The notes under the pieces: model-generated | What the model saw: only the letters and a program-made list of their open reading frames with translations | Told to the model about the DNA's origin: nothing | The model's database searches: none | Position numbers and translations under genes: made by a program | Part shown: in pieces, positions 45,922 through 53,865 of the stretch | Layout: every line of letters begins with the position of its first letter | Position numbering within the stretch: position 1 is the first letter of the stretch | Assembly: GCF_012979275.1 (NCBI RefSeq) | Contig: NZ_JABASZ010000032.1 | Span: forward strand, 158,428 to 222,427 | From: Pseudopontixanthobacter vadosimaris | Lineage (GTDB): Bacteria; Pseudomonadota; Alphaproteobacteria; Sphingomonadales; Sphingomonadaceae | Direction: 5' to 3' | DNA: 64,000 bases

Positions 45922-46161
45922 ATGCGCGAGGTGCGGCGGCAAGTCTGGTTTCGGGTGAAACGCCGGGGATATGGCGTGGGCCTGCCCGTCGCCTGGCAGG
46001 GGTGGCTGCTCCTGGCCCTGTTTATCGCAGCGATCGCGATTGCGGCGGCGGTCTGGTCAGAGCTGGTGTCGCTTGCCGTCCTGATCATCCTCACACCCAT
46101 CGTCATCATCCTGGCGCGCCGGCACTCCGATGCCGAATGGCGCTGGCGTGACGGGCGATAA
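45922..46161 (+). CDS. Small membrane protein, function unknown
   Basis: This 79-residue protein starts at ATG 45922, after GGAGG 30 bases downstream of the DUF6065 gene, so the two are probably cotranscribed. The N-terminus is basic (RRQVWFRVKRRGYG), followed by two closely spaced hydrophobic helices (about residues 24-43 and 46-65) and a short charged cytoplasmic tail. By the positive-inside rule both ends face the cytoplasm. No family is recognised. Base composition matches the host chromosome, unlike the low-GC patch that follows. Confidence 0.65.
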   Translation: MREVRRQVWFRVKRRGYGVGLPVAWQGWLLLALFIAAIAIAAAVWSELVSLAVLIILTPIVIILARRHSDAEWRWRDGR

Positions 46162-46289
46162 AGCGCAGCTTCGCTGGAGCGTCAGCGATTTGCCTGGCAG
46201 CTGCCCGGCCGCTTCAGAGGTGGTAGTCACTCTGCCGCTATGGCAGCATCTGGGTGGAAGTTCGAACTGCGCCTATTAAGTTGAAATAA

Positions 46290-46388
46290 GCAAAAACAGA
46301 TCCGTTCGAGATGTTCCGATACGCGCGCATCGAGATCAGAACCTATGACGAGTTGCTAAAACGAGCGCAGCTTTTCATACGAGACTGA
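46290..46388 (+). pseudogene. C-terminal remnant resembling Shedu/DUF4263 nuclease
   Basis: A short frame without a usable beginning, opening just after a stop at 46287, reads as PFEMFRYARIEIRTYDELL followed by KRAQLFIRD and a stop at 46386. The I-E-I-(R/V)-TYDELL-RA pattern is the kind of ending seen in DUF4263 proteins, the family of the Shedu antiphage nuclease. Nothing of the nuclease core is present. The base composition drops sharply here. I regard it as the tail of a deleted defence gene that once preceded the HEPN-like gene 63 bases downstream. This is an inference from about 28 residues and could be chance. Confidence 0.4.
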
Positions 46389-46451
46389 TATTCCGAAATC
46401 GTAATGTCAGCGCGATCATCTAGACTCCGACCGCGATCCACCGAGGAATGT

Positions 46452-47184
46452 ATGGCTAAGTATTTTGAGACTATAATCGAAGAAACGAAGTTAGATCATA
46501 GTACTGGCTCGAATTTAAACGTATCGTCAGAAGTTCGTTTCATGAGCTCTCTCGTCTTGTCGCAGTGCACGTTTACTCAAAGCCTTATCCAAAAGATCAT
46601 TTATACTACACACGGCGATCAACTGGTCGATGCGAAACGCGCTCTAAAGACTTTTCCAAGCCCAAAAGCTAGGTTCGATTTTTTATGTGACTTCCCCCTA
46701 CACCGAAGCGGACCCAATCATTGCCAAAGTGTTCCAATTCGCTCGCACATTGTTTCGAGAGCTTTATGAATTCCGCAATGTGCTTGCGCACGAAAACTGG
46801 AGTTCAAGCGAGCAATTCCCGGGTGCCGTTTTGTTTTCCAGTTTGGACGAGGAATCCAGGCTTCTGTTAGCGTCTAACAAGCTATGGTATAGCGAGGAAG
46901 CCACACCGCAGCAAATCCATGATGCACTCATCCGCTTCATCCGCAACGCGAAGATAGTAACAGTTGCTAACCTCTACGCAGCAATACGTGATGCAGAGTT
47001 ATGCAGCTGGGTTTTAATGAACATAAACAATGTTTTAGATGAAAGTGATGTGGACCGAAAGGAAGAGGCGCGCAAGGCCTTTCGCGTTTACCGCGGTACA
47101 TCCCATTTGTTCAACAGTCCTGCCGGTCAAGGAGAAGCAGCTGACTACTCAGGCTCAAAGAGAAAAAGAATCACTGAGTCATAA
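46452..47184 (+). pseudogene. Frameshifted low-GC gene with HEPN-like RNxxxH motif
   Basis: Two overlapping frames (46452 onward, then the frame used to 47184) join into one protein of about 243 residues if a single C is removed from the five-C run at 46694-46698: the text then reads through as LCDFPYTEADPIIAKVFQFA. The first frame starts at ATG 46452 with GAGGA upstream. The fused product is helical and contains FRNVLAHENW, whose Arg108-x4-His113 matches the Rx4-6H motif of HEPN-domain RNases found in toxins and abortive-infection systems. GC content and codon use differ clearly from neighbours, indicating transfer. Without the correction the gene is broken; a sequencing error cannot be excluded. 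The precise family is not recognised. Confidence 0.65.
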
Positions 47185-47434
47185 GTGTCTGTGTGCTGAT
47201 CCCCACACCTACTTGGGATGCACTTCGCAAGCTTTGTCTACGGGCTGAAGATAATGTTGGTTGTTAGGTCGACGCCGTAACCTGAACAAATCGCCGCTCT
47301 TTAGCGCAGGATATGGTGCAGAGGTCCGTCTGCGATAAGGTCGTTAGCCGAAGTTCCGCTCGGCGCGGCATAATGCGAAAGGCTGCCACTCCGCATACGG
47401 GAGCGCCCGATTTCCTGCGGGAGATGCCGCTGGA

Positions 47435-47971
47435 TTATTTCGACAGTTCGACCTGTTCGAAATCCAGTTCCACCGGGGTCGCGCGGCCGAAGATGGAGAC
47501 GCCGACCTTGACCTTGGACTTGTCGAAATCCAGTTCCTCCACCACGCCGTTGAAGCTGGCGAAGGGGCCGTCCAGCACCTTGACCGAATCGCCGATCTCG
47601 TAATCGACGCTGACCTGTTTCTTGGGTGCGGATTTCGCTTCCTCGACGCCGCCGAAATAGCGGGCGGCCTCTTTTTCGGAAATCGCCTGCGGCTTGTTGC
47701 CGCTGCCCAGGAAGCCCGTGACCTTGGGCGTGTTCTTGACGAGGTGATAGACATCGTCGGTCAGGTTAAGCTTCGCCAGCACGTAGCCGGGCATGAACTT
47801 GCGTTCGGTCTGCACCTTCTTGCCGCGCTTCACCTCGGTAATGGTCTCGGTCGGCACCTCGACCTCCTCGACCCCGTCGGACAGGCCGAGACGTTCCGCT
47901 TCGCTGATGATCGCATCGCGGACCTTGTTCTCGAAACCCGAATAGGCGTGGATGATATACCAGCGAGCCAT
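47435..47971 (-). CDS. nusG: Transcription termination/antitermination factor NusG
   Basis: This is a 178-residue Nus[21 protein letters not shown] is the start of the NGN domain that binds RNA polymerase, [13 protein letters not shown] lies in its core, and the C-terminal KOW domain reads [19 protein letters not shown] with the ending [14 protein letters not shown]. NusG increases elongation rate, aids Rho termination and couples transcription to translation. It follows secE by 41 bases. Downstream, the usual rplK neighbour is displaced by inserted plus-strand genes. The 250 bases between its stop and the frameshifted gene (47185-47434) show no recognisable gene. Confidence 0.96.
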   Translation of the reverse strand: MARWYIIHAYSGFENKVRDAIISEAERLGLSDGVEEVEVPTETITEVKRGKKVQTERKFMPGYVLAKLNLTDDVYHLVKNTPKVTGFLGSGNKPQAISEKEAARYFGGVEEAKSAPKKQVSVDYEIGDSVKVLDGPFASFNGVVEELDFDKSKVKVGVSIFGRATPVELDFEQVELSK

Positions 47972-48012
47972 GTGTAATCCTGTGTGAGTGTCTGGGTGTG
48001 GTCGGGCCGAAC

Positions 48013-48300
48013 TCAGGCGAGCGTCAGCAGCCAGCCGACGATCGCGCCAAACGCCGAATCGACGCCGAGGAAGAACAGCGACACGATGACGACCATGATG
48101 CCGACGAAAATCGCCGTGGTCACGGTTTCCTGCCGGGTCGGCCAGACGACCTTGCTGGCTTCCGTCCGCACCTGGCGGATGAATTCGCCGGGCGAGGTTT
48201 TCGTGACGCTGCGCGCGGGCGCGGCACGGTCGGCGGCGTCATTGCCGCGTGCCCCGCCGGTCTTCCCACCATTGGTCCTGCTGCCGTTCGTCCTGGCCAT
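48013..48300 (-). CDS. secE: Preprotein translocase subunit SecE
   Basis: This is a 95-residue SecE from ATG 48300. An Ala/Gly/Asn-rich N-terminal tail is followed by the amphipathic SPGEFIRQVRTEASKVVWPTR, the conserved SecE motif, and a single membrane helix (TTAIFVGIMVVIVSLFFLGV plus the terminal WLLTL). SecE clamps SecY in the inner-membrane Sec translocon. The open frame extends to 48447, but the longer N-terminus is unlike any SecE. secE and nusG form an operon here, with tRNA-Trp further upstream on the same strand, separated by a symporter gene. Confidence 0.94.
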   Translation of the reverse strand: MARTNGSRTNGGKTGGARGNDAADRAAPARSVTKTSPGEFIRQVRTEASKVVWPTRQETVTTAIFVGIMVVIVSLFFLGVDSAFGAIVGWLLTLA

Positions 48301-48418
48301 GTCCGCCGTTCCCGCTGCCTTCGCAAATGTTTCTCGTGCCTTCCGGGATGGGGCCATCGCCGCCCCGATGCAAGGTCGGGAGGGGCAGATATTCGCTCCG
48401 ATGTCGGAAAGACGGTGC

Positions 48419-48447
48419 TGTGTAGGCGCAGGGCCGGTGAAAGGCAA
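48419..48447 (-). promoter_or_regulatory. Candidate promoter of secE-nusG
   Basis: On the minus strand TTGCCT (48447-48442) and TACACA (48424-48419) stand 17 bases apart, about 120 bases before the secE start. It fits a housekeeping promoter in the 249-base spacer shared with the divergent symporter gene. Confidence 0.35.
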
Positions 48448-48549
48448 GGCCGCCGGACGCCGCCCGGCACAGAAGCAGATTGGGGCTGGAACAAATCCGC
48501 TGCCCGCACTAGCAACGCCTGCTCGCGAATGACGCCAAGGGGGGGCCGC

Positions 48550-50091
48550 ATGGCTGCGCAGGATACGACTTTATCAGGATCGGAAGCGCTGATTGCGCCG
48601 ATCACCAATATTTCCGACTTCATCTGGGGCGGCACCTGGAACGGCGAGGAAGTGATCGCCTTCCCGCCCATGGTCTTCATCCTGCTGGGCGTCGGCCTGT
48701 GGATCATGGTGGGGCTGCGCTTCTACCCCATCCTGAAGCTGGGCAGCGCCTTCAAGGGGTTGTTCGCCGGGCGCAAGACGTCGGGCGCGGGCGAGATCTC
48801 TCCCTTCGCAGCGCTGTCCACCGCCCTCTCGGGCCAAGTGGGCACGGGCAATCTTGCGGGCGTCGCTACGGCGCTGGCGCTGGGCGGGCCGGGTGCGATC
48901 TTCTGGATGTGGGTGACGGCACTGATCGGCATGGCGCTGGGCTTTGCCGAAGGCTCGCTCGCCATCCGGTATCGCGAACGCACGCCCGATGGCACCTATC
49001 GCGGCGGGCCGATGACCTATATCATGCAGGGCCTCGGCCCCAAATGGACATGGCTGGCCATATTGTTCTGCATCGGCACGCTGGTATCGGCGCTGATTAC
49101 CGGCAATTCCATCCAGGCCAATGCCGTCGCCGACGGGCTGAACGAATTGTTCGGGATCGAGGAATGGCTGGGCGGGCTGATCACCGCGCTGGCCGTGTTC
49201 GTCGTCATCATCGGCGGGATCAAGTCCATCGGCAATGTGGCGGAAAAGGTCGTGCCCTTCATGGCGGCGACCTATCTGGTGATGGCGGCCATCGCCATCC
49301 TGCTCGACATTCAGGACATTCCCGAAACCTTCGCCCGCATCTTCAACGGGGCCTTCAACCCGCAGAGCGCCGTGGGCGGTTTCACCGGGGCGGCGCTGAT
49401 CATCGCGATCCGCGCGGGCGTGGCGCGCGGGCTGTTCTCGAACGAGGCGGGACAGGGTTCCACCCCCATCGCCCATGCCGTGGCACAGACCGACGATCCG
49501 GAACAGCAGGGCCGCATGGCGATGCTGGGCACCTTCATCGATACGGTCGTCATCTGCACGATGACGGCGCTGGTCATCCTGACTGTCGAGGGCGATTTCA
49601 CCGGCGGCGGACAGGCGGTGCAGCATGCCTGGCAATCCGATCTGACCGGCTTCGCCATGACATCGGGAGCCTTCGCCGCCGCCTTCCCGCTGTCCGTCGC
49701 CAGCATCCCCATCGGCACGCTGATCGCCAGTATCGCGCTGATCCTGTTCGTGTTCACCACGCTGCTGACATGGTCCTATTACGGCGAACGGGCGATCACC
49801 TTCATCTATGACCGCGTACCGGGGTCGACGCTCGGCGGTGAAAGGAACCTGCATTATGCCTGGCGGGTGCTGTGGTGCGTGGCGATCTATATCGGGGCAA
49901 GCCAGCCTTCCGAACTGGTCTGGCGCATGGGCGACATCTCCAACGCGATGATGGCGCTGCCGAACCTGCTGGCGCTGGCGCTGCTGTCGGGCGTGGTGTT
50001 CAAGCTGGCCAGGGGCGAACGCAAGGCCGGCAAGGATTTCCGAACCGATGCGGCAGTGAATCCGGCGGCAGACGAACAGGAGCGCTACTGA
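48550..50091 (+). CDS. Alanine/glycine:cation symporter (AGCS) family protein
   Basis: This is a 513-residue sodium- or proton-coupled amino-acid transporter with about 10-11 membrane helices. Family motifs include FAALSTALSGQVGTGNLAGV near residue 85 (substrate/cation site), GGPMTYIMQGLG, and ARGLFSNEAGQGSTPIAHA near residue 300. It probably imports alanine, glycine or D-alanine. ATG 48550 is preceded by AAGGGGGG. It is transcribed against secE and inserted between secE and tRNA-Trp. A hairpin follows directly after its stop. Confidence 0.92.
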   Translation: MAAQDTTLSGSEALIAPITNISDFIWGGTWNGEEVIAFPPMVFILLGVGLWIMVGLRFYPILKLGSAFKGLFAGRKTSGAGEISPFAALSTALSGQVGTGNLAGVATALALGGPGAIFWMWVTALIGMALGFAEGSLAIRYRERTPDGTYRGGPMTYIMQGLGPKWTWLAILFCIGTLVSALITGNSIQANAVADGLNELFGIEEWLGGLITALAVFVVIIGGIKSIGNVAEKVVPFMAATYLVMAAIAILLDIQDIPETFARIFNGAFNPQSAVGGFTGAALIIAIRAGVARGLFSNEAGQGSTPIAHAVAQTDDPEQQGRMAMLGTFIDTVVICTMTALVILTVEGDFTGGGQAVQHAWQSDLTGFAMTSGAFAAAFPLSVASIPIGTLIASIALILFVFTTLLTWSYYGERAITFIYDRVPGSTLGGERNLHYAWRVLWCVAIYIGASQPSELVWRMGDISNAMMALPNLLALALLSGVVFKLARGERKAGKDFRTDAAVNPAADEQERY

Positions 50092-50100
50092 ACATGGTGA

Positions 50101-50142
50101 GCCGCCGCTGAAGCTGGCGTGATATCCAGCGGAAGCGGCGGC
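50101..50142 (+). terminator. Hairpin after the AGCS symporter
   Basis: GCCGCCGCT (50101-50109) pairs with AGCGGCGGC (50134-50142), and GCTGG with CCAGC inside it, ten bases after the symporter stop. There is no T-run, so termination would be Rho-assisted or the structure protects the mRNA end. The remaining bases up to the next gene at 50325 hold only a small CACTGCTC/GAGCAGTG hairpin near 50266-50291. Confidence 0.45.
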
Positions 50143-50324
50143 GGCACAGCTGAATAAATCGGCTCGCAGGAATTATTCGCAGCCCGGCGAGCGCCCCCGC
50201 ATCGCAAATCCTTGATTGCGCATCGGAATCGCCGCAGTGGCGAGTTTGGCAACGATGACGGCCAGACACTGCTCACCGCTTTGCGAGCAGTGCTGAATAC
50301 CCGCGGATGGCGGGCGGAATCGGT

Positions 50325-50474
50325 TCAGACCTTCCCGAACAGCCGGGCGAAGAAGCCGGGGGTTTCCATCGGCTGGACCTTGCCATGATGCAGCAGGCGC
50401 ATGGAGGGATCGCTGTAAGGCCGGGGGCTGTTCCAGCGATCGGGCTGGCTGCTACGGAAACTAAGGTTCGACAT
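50325..50474 (-). CDS. Small conserved-type protein of 49 residues
   Basis: This short gene starts at ATG 50474, seven bases after a GAGGAG ribosome site; an ATG two codons earlier is too close to that site. The product begins MSNLSFRSSQPDRWNSPRPY and ends in METPGFFARLFGKV, with many Arg, Pro, Ser and aromatic residues and no membrane helix. I recall similar short proteins in sphingomonads with the same opening and a terminal FFARLF-like motif, but cannot name a function. A GGAAC-N17-GTT sequence lies 41 bases upstream, suggesting control by the general stress sigma factor EcfG. Too short for automated finders to rate highly, but the ribosome site is strong. Confidence 0.6.
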   Translation of the reverse strand: MSNLSFRSSQPDRWNSPRPYSDPSMRLLHHGKVQPMETPGFFARLFGKV

Positions 50475-50514
50475 CGCCATACTCCTCTCAGATGCAAATC
50501 CATCCACCGACAGA

Positions 50515-50539
50515 AACACACGGGTCGGCGCAAGGTTCC
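50515..50539 (-). promoter_or_regulatory. EcfG-type general stress promoter candidate
   Basis: On the minus strand GGAAC (50539-50535) is followed by 17 bases and GTT (50517-50515), the spacing of alphaproteobacterial EcfG/sigma-T promoters. It ends about 40 bases before the 49-residue gene. Confidence 0.4.
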
Positions 50540-50736
50540 CGAAGGGCAAGCACCGAAACGGGACATAATTATTCTGAGAAGTTGCGAGCGTCCCGTGTCG
50601 CAGAAATCACCGGCAAGTGGCTGCGCGGGCAGCGACACAGCAGCGTGACATCGCGGCACCCCCAACCATCAAGGCGCAATGAACTGGAAAGACTCGCGGA
50701 TGTCTGCCGGCCTGCCGGAAAGGGCCGGGATGCTGG

Positions 50737-50809
50737 CAGGAGTGGAGGGACTCGAACCCACGGCCCTCGGTTTTGGAGACCGATGCTCTACCAACTGAGC
50801 TACACTCCT
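50737..50809 (-). tRNA. tRNA-Trp (anticodon CCA)
   Basis: This is a 73-base tRNA on the minus strand. The acceptor arms AGGAGTG and CACTCCT pair fully, the D-arm holds GTAGCTCAGTTGGTAGAGC, the anticodon loop is CTCCAAA with CCA anticodon, and the T-loop is GGTTCGAGTCC. The discriminator G is followed by an encoded CCA (50736-50734). tRNA-Trp just upstream of secE-nusG is the usual arrangement in alphaproteobacteria; here a symporter gene on the other strand separates them. No integrase or duplicated tRNA end is nearby. Confidence 0.97.
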
Positions 50810-50932
50810 GCACGCAAGCGGGCCTGTAAGGCGCTTGCATCAGATTGGCAAGGATGTGCTGCGGGCAAATGCTTTTCCCGAAACCCTGCCTCCACCGCGC
50901 GCCCTGTCGCAATCGCCTGCAAACATGCCTAG

Positions 50933-51685
50933 ATGAGCGATATGCACGCCGCCAGCCCTTTCCCGCAGCCCCAGCCCATTCCCGCCGAGATGCTTCTGCT
51001 GGCCTATCGCAGCGGCATTTTCCCCATGGCGGATTCGCGCGACGATCCCGAAATCTTCTGGGTCGAACCGCGTGAAAGGGCGATCATTCCGCTGGATGGG
51101 TTCATCCTGTCCCGCTCGCTCGCCAAGATCGTGCGGCAGGACCGGTTCACCGTCACCTGCAATCAGGCCTTCAGCGACGTGATCCGGCAATGCGCCGCGC
51201 CGCGCCCCGGCCATCCCGAAAGCTGGATCAGCGAACGGATCCTCGCCAGCTATGCATCGCTGCATCAGGCTGGCCACGCCCATTCGCTCGAATGCTGGAA
51301 GGACGGCGCGCTGGTGGGCGGGCTTTACGGCGTCGGTTTCGACCGGGTATTCTGCGGCGAAAGCATGTTCAGCCGGGCCGACAATGCGTCGAAAGTGGCG
51401 CTGGCCTGGCTGGTCGCCATGCTGCGCCATGCGGGATTTGCGCTGCTCGATTGCCAGTTCATGACCGATCACCTGGCGTCGCTCGGCGCGGTCGAGATAC
51501 CGCAACCGCATTATCTGGATTTGGTTGCCGCCGCGCAAGGGATGCCGGCCATGACATTGCCGCAGGCTTATGCCGGATTGGTGGCGGGGGCGTCTTCCGC
51601 GTCCGCTTCATCGCCTTCTGCATCATCGGACCCGGCTTCCTCACCCGGGAAGCTCATCGCGCAATCCTTGACCCAGACATCGTAG
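50933..51685 (+). CDS. aat: Leucyl/phenylalanyl-tRNA-protein transferase
   Basis: This is a 250-residue Aat of the N-degron pathway, which adds Leu or Phe from aminoacyl-tRNA to proteins with N-terminal Lys or Arg so that ClpS/ClpAP degrade them. AYRSGIFPMADSRDDPEIFW, WISERI, GGLYGVGFDRVFCGESMFS and LLDCQFMTDHLASLGA are the family motifs in order. The core ends near residue 215; the last 35 residues are a Ser/Ala-rich tail (GASSASASSPSASSD) encoded antisense to the end of the convergent DUF2155 gene, a 118-base overlap. Start is ATG 50933. Confidence 0.93.
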   Translation: MSDMHAASPFPQPQPIPAEMLLLAYRSGIFPMADSRDDPEIFWVEPRERAIIPLDGFILSRSLAKIVRQDRFTVTCNQAFSDVIRQCAAPRPGHPESWISERILASYASLHQAGHAHSLECWKDGALVGGLYGVGFDRVFCGESMFSRADNASKVALAWLVAMLRHAGFALLDCQFMTDHLASLGAVEIPQPHYLDLVAAAQGMPAMTLPQAYAGLVAGASSASASSPSASSDPASSPGKLIAQSLTQTS

Positions 51686-52137
51686 ATCGGGTGTTCGACG
51701 ACGTTGAGCGACGGCGAATTCCTGAACATCCAGCCGGAAAAGATCCGGCGCCAATTGTCTTCATCGCCGGCATCGCGCACGATCACCTGAACGAAGGCGC
51801 CGGTTTCCTTGGGCAATTCCCACGGCGGGGTGCGCTCGCAGGCCTGCATCCTGACGATCAGGTCGCCGATGCGGCGGGAATCGCCGGGGCTCATCTCCAG
51901 CTCTTCGGAAATATTGTTCCGCTTGTTCAAAACGCCGATCGTCGCGACGCGTTCGGCCATGGGCGTGCCGATCTGCGCCTCGTCGCTGACTGCGGCCGGC
52001 GGCGGTGTGTTCTGCCGCAATTCTTCCGGCACCTCGGTTTCGACCGGCTCCGGCGCAGGGGGATCGCGGTCGCAGGCAGCAAGCGCCACGAGCGGGAAGG
52101 CGAGCAGCAAGGCACGAAGAGAGGCCGGAACGGGCAT
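51568..52137 (-). CDS. DUF2155 domain-containing lipoprotein
   Basis: This is a 189-residue protein from ATG 52137. The N-terminus is a lipoprotein signal (LRALLLAFPLVALAAC, lipobox Cys22), followed by a Pro/Glu-rich linker. The DUF2155 domain runs from about residue 65 to 165: ATIGVLNKRNNISEELEMSP, then MQACERTPPWELPKETGAFV and IFSGWMFRNSPSLNVVEHPI, with two conserved Cys (the second in WVKDCAMSFP). The acidic C-terminal tail (DDAEGDEADAEDAP) overlaps aat on the other strand. The family is conserved in alphaproteobacteria beside NDUFA12; its function is unknown. It begins eight bases after the NDUFA12 gene. Confidence 0.9.
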   Translation of the reverse strand: MPVPASLRALLLAFPLVALAACDRDPPAPEPVETEVPEELRQNTPPPAAVSDEAQIGTPMAERVATIGVLNKRNNISEELEMSPGDSRRIGDLIVRMQACERTPPWELPKETGAFVQVIVRDAGDEDNWRRIFSGWMFRNSPSLNVVEHPIYDVWVKDCAMSFPGEEAGSDDAEGDEADAEDAPATNPA

Positions 52138-52145
52138 GGAAAAAA

Positions 52146-52547
52146 TCAGCTGTCCGGCGTCCAGGATTCGTAATCGCCCCGCGCATGCACGCGTTTTCCG
52201 CCCCGTTCCAGCGCGCCTTGCGGGCGATAGGCGTCGGCGGTGCCGGTCGCATTGGGCGTGTAATCCACTTCCCAGATCCGCGCCGGCGGCAGATGGCTTT
52301 CGGGGATGTCGTCGAACCTTCCGTGCAGCCAGCCATGCCATTCGGGCGGCACCCGGCTGGCATCGTTGGCGCCTTCGTACAACACCCAGCGCCGTTCGCG
52401 GGTGCCGGGATTGCGCCCTTTCGGCTTTACACGGAAATAGCGGTTGCCCTGTGCGTCGGTGCCGACCTGCTCGCCATGCCGCCAGCTGTCGATCAGAGTG
52501 CCCAGCGTCGCGCCGTTCCACCAGGTGAAGGGATTGAAAAAGGCCAT
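52146..52547 (-). CDS. NADH:ubiquinone oxidoreductase subunit NDUFA12 (B17.2) homologue
   Basis: This is a 133-residue protein from ATG 52547. FFNPFTWWNGATLGTLIDSW and the RRWVLYEGANDASRVPPEWH and WLHGRFDDIP motifs are the NDUFA12 signature; the C-terminal Y-P-W-P-like region reads YESWTPDS. NDUFA12 is a supernumerary subunit of complex I shared by alphaproteobacteria and mitochondria, placed at the peripheral arm. The frame extends 12 codons further upstream but without conservation. It lies between the DUF192 and DUF2155 genes, a common arrangement in Sphingomonadales. Confidence 0.93.
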   Translation of the reverse strand: MAFFNPFTWWNGATLGTLIDSWRHGEQVGTDAQGNRYFRVKPKGRNPGTRERRWVLYEGANDASRVPPEWHGWLHGRFDDIPESHLPPARIWEVDYTPNATGTADAYRPQGALERGGKRVHARGDYESWTPDS

Positions 52548-52613
52548 GCCCGCGCGACTAGCCGATTCGGCCGATTTGGCCAAGCGGTAAGCGATCGGCG
52601 CAGCGCACCACCC

Positions 52614-53159
52614 TCAGGGCGCCTGCCATTCCACCCGGTCGCCGGGCATGATGCCCAGTTCCGCCGCCCGGCCTCCCGGGATCTCCAGCACGGCCGAGGC
52701 AAGGCCCGTGGACGTGACCGAATCCAGCGAATAGGGCGGGGTGCTGGCGGCGATATTGCTGATCCGTCCGTCGGTGCCGATGAAGATGATATCCAGCGGC
52801 AGCGGCGTGTTCTTCATCCAGAAGCTCTGCTGCGCCGGCGCGGCGCTGGGGAACAGCATGCCTTCATCGGGGCCGAGCACGGTGCGGAACATCAGCCCCT
52901 GTGCCCGGTCCTGCGGGCTGCTCGCCACCTCCACCGCGAAACTGTGAGTGCCGCTGGCCCCGGTGACGGTCAGCGGGATGACCTCCAGCCCGGATTCGGG
53001 GTGCAGGACCGTTATCTGCGTCGCGGCTTCGCTCGCCGTTCCTTGCGGTGCGGCGGTGCCTGCCTGCTGCGCGGAGCAACCCGCCAGCAGCGCGGCGGCA
53101 AGCATCAATGGTGCCGCTCGCCGGGTGCTGCGCTCCGGTCCATCGCTTCTGAACATCAT
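52614..53159 (-). CDS. DUF192 family lipoprotein
   Basis: This is a 181-residue protein from ATG 53159, which overlaps the recX stop by four bases (ATGA). A lipoprotein signal with lipobox LLAGC (Cys28) precedes a short spacer. The DUF192 domain reads VEVASSPQDRAQGLMFRTVL, then SFWMKNTPLPLDIIFIGTDG and LEIPGGRAAELGIMPGDRVE, all strongly conserved in this family. DUF192 proteins form a small beta-barrel whose function is not firmly known. The coupling with recX and nearness to NDUFA12 are recurring in related genomes. Confidence 0.92.
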   Translation of the reverse strand: MMFRSDGPERSTRRAAPLMLAAALLAGCSAQQAGTAAPQGTASEAATQITVLHPESGLEVIPLTVTGASGTHSFAVEVASSPQDRAQGLMFRTVLGPDEGMLFPSAAPAQQSFWMKNTPLPLDIIFIGTDGRISNIAASTPPYSLDSVTSTGLASAVLEIPGGRAAELGIMPGDRVEWQAP

Positions 53160-53737
53160 TCGAAATCCTCCCCATCCTGCGCTTCGGCGGCCCATCTTTC
53201 GGCCTCGCTCACGCTTTCTGCATTCATCACTGCACGCACGATGTCGAAACCGTGCCCTGCCCGCAGCATGGCGGCAATCTGCTTTTCGCGTTTCTCACGC
53301 TCGACCGGTTCGGCGGCGAAGGGGCCGAAGCGGCGCTTTCTCGCCAGCGCCAGCGCCGCGCCGCGCTGCGCGCCCTCGCCCGCTCTCAGATCGTCGCGTA
53401 TATCCTCGGCGATGCCGGCAGCGCCCAGCGCCTGCGCCACGCGGCGCGGGCCGTAACCGCGGCGCAGCAAACCGCCCGACTTCGCCCTGGCATAAGCGGC
53501 ATCGTCGACATAGCCGAGATCGACATAGCGCATCACCGTCGCGGCGACGGGCGGCTGATCGTCGCCGTCCCATCCCCGTTCGCGCAATTTCCGTTTCAGA
53601 TAGTCCTCCAGCTTGCGGCTGCTGGTGGCGAAGCGCGCCACATAGGCGAGCGCGAGTTCCTCCAGCCCCGCCTTGTCGAGCGGTTTGGGGACGCGTTTTT
53701 CGCGCGGGGGTCTGGTCTGCCTGCCCGTCATCGCCAT
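53156..53737 (-). CDS. recX: Regulatory protein RecX
   Basis: This is a RecX protein of about 193 residues from ATG 53737; ATG 53731 is an alternative, and the open frame to 53950 is not supported. Three-helix repeats typical of RecX are visible: ELALAYVARFATSSRKLEDY, MRYVDLGYVDDAAYARAKSG with LLRRGYGPRRVAQALGAAGI, and the C-terminal MLRAGHGFDIVRAVMNAE. RecX limits RecA filament growth. It is coupled to the DUF192 gene by an ATGA overlap and divergent from the acyl-AMP ligase gene. recA is not in the window. Confidence 0.9.
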   Translation of the reverse strand: MAMTGRQTRPPREKRVPKPLDKAGLEELALAYVARFATSSRKLEDYLKRKLRERGWDGDDQPPVAATVMRYVDLGYVDDAAYARAKSGGLLRRGYGPRRVAQALGAAGIAEDIRDDLRAGEGAQRGAALALARKRRFGPFAAEPVEREKREKQIAAMLRAGHGFDIVRAVMNAESVSEAERWAAEAQDGEDFE

Positions 53738-53865
53738 AATTATGCCACAGTCTCTGCCGAATGGGAAAATATCTTCGGCCGGAACGCGAAATACGGTCCT
53801 GTTGCCCCCGCAGGAAGAACACAGCGCCAGCCAGCGTTCATCATATACGGGTATCGCTACGCACC

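Noticed and set aside
50734..50809. Integration site of a mobile element at tRNA-Trp
   Set aside because: There is no integrase gene and no repeat of the tRNA 3' end in the flanking DNA; the symporter gene next to it looks native.
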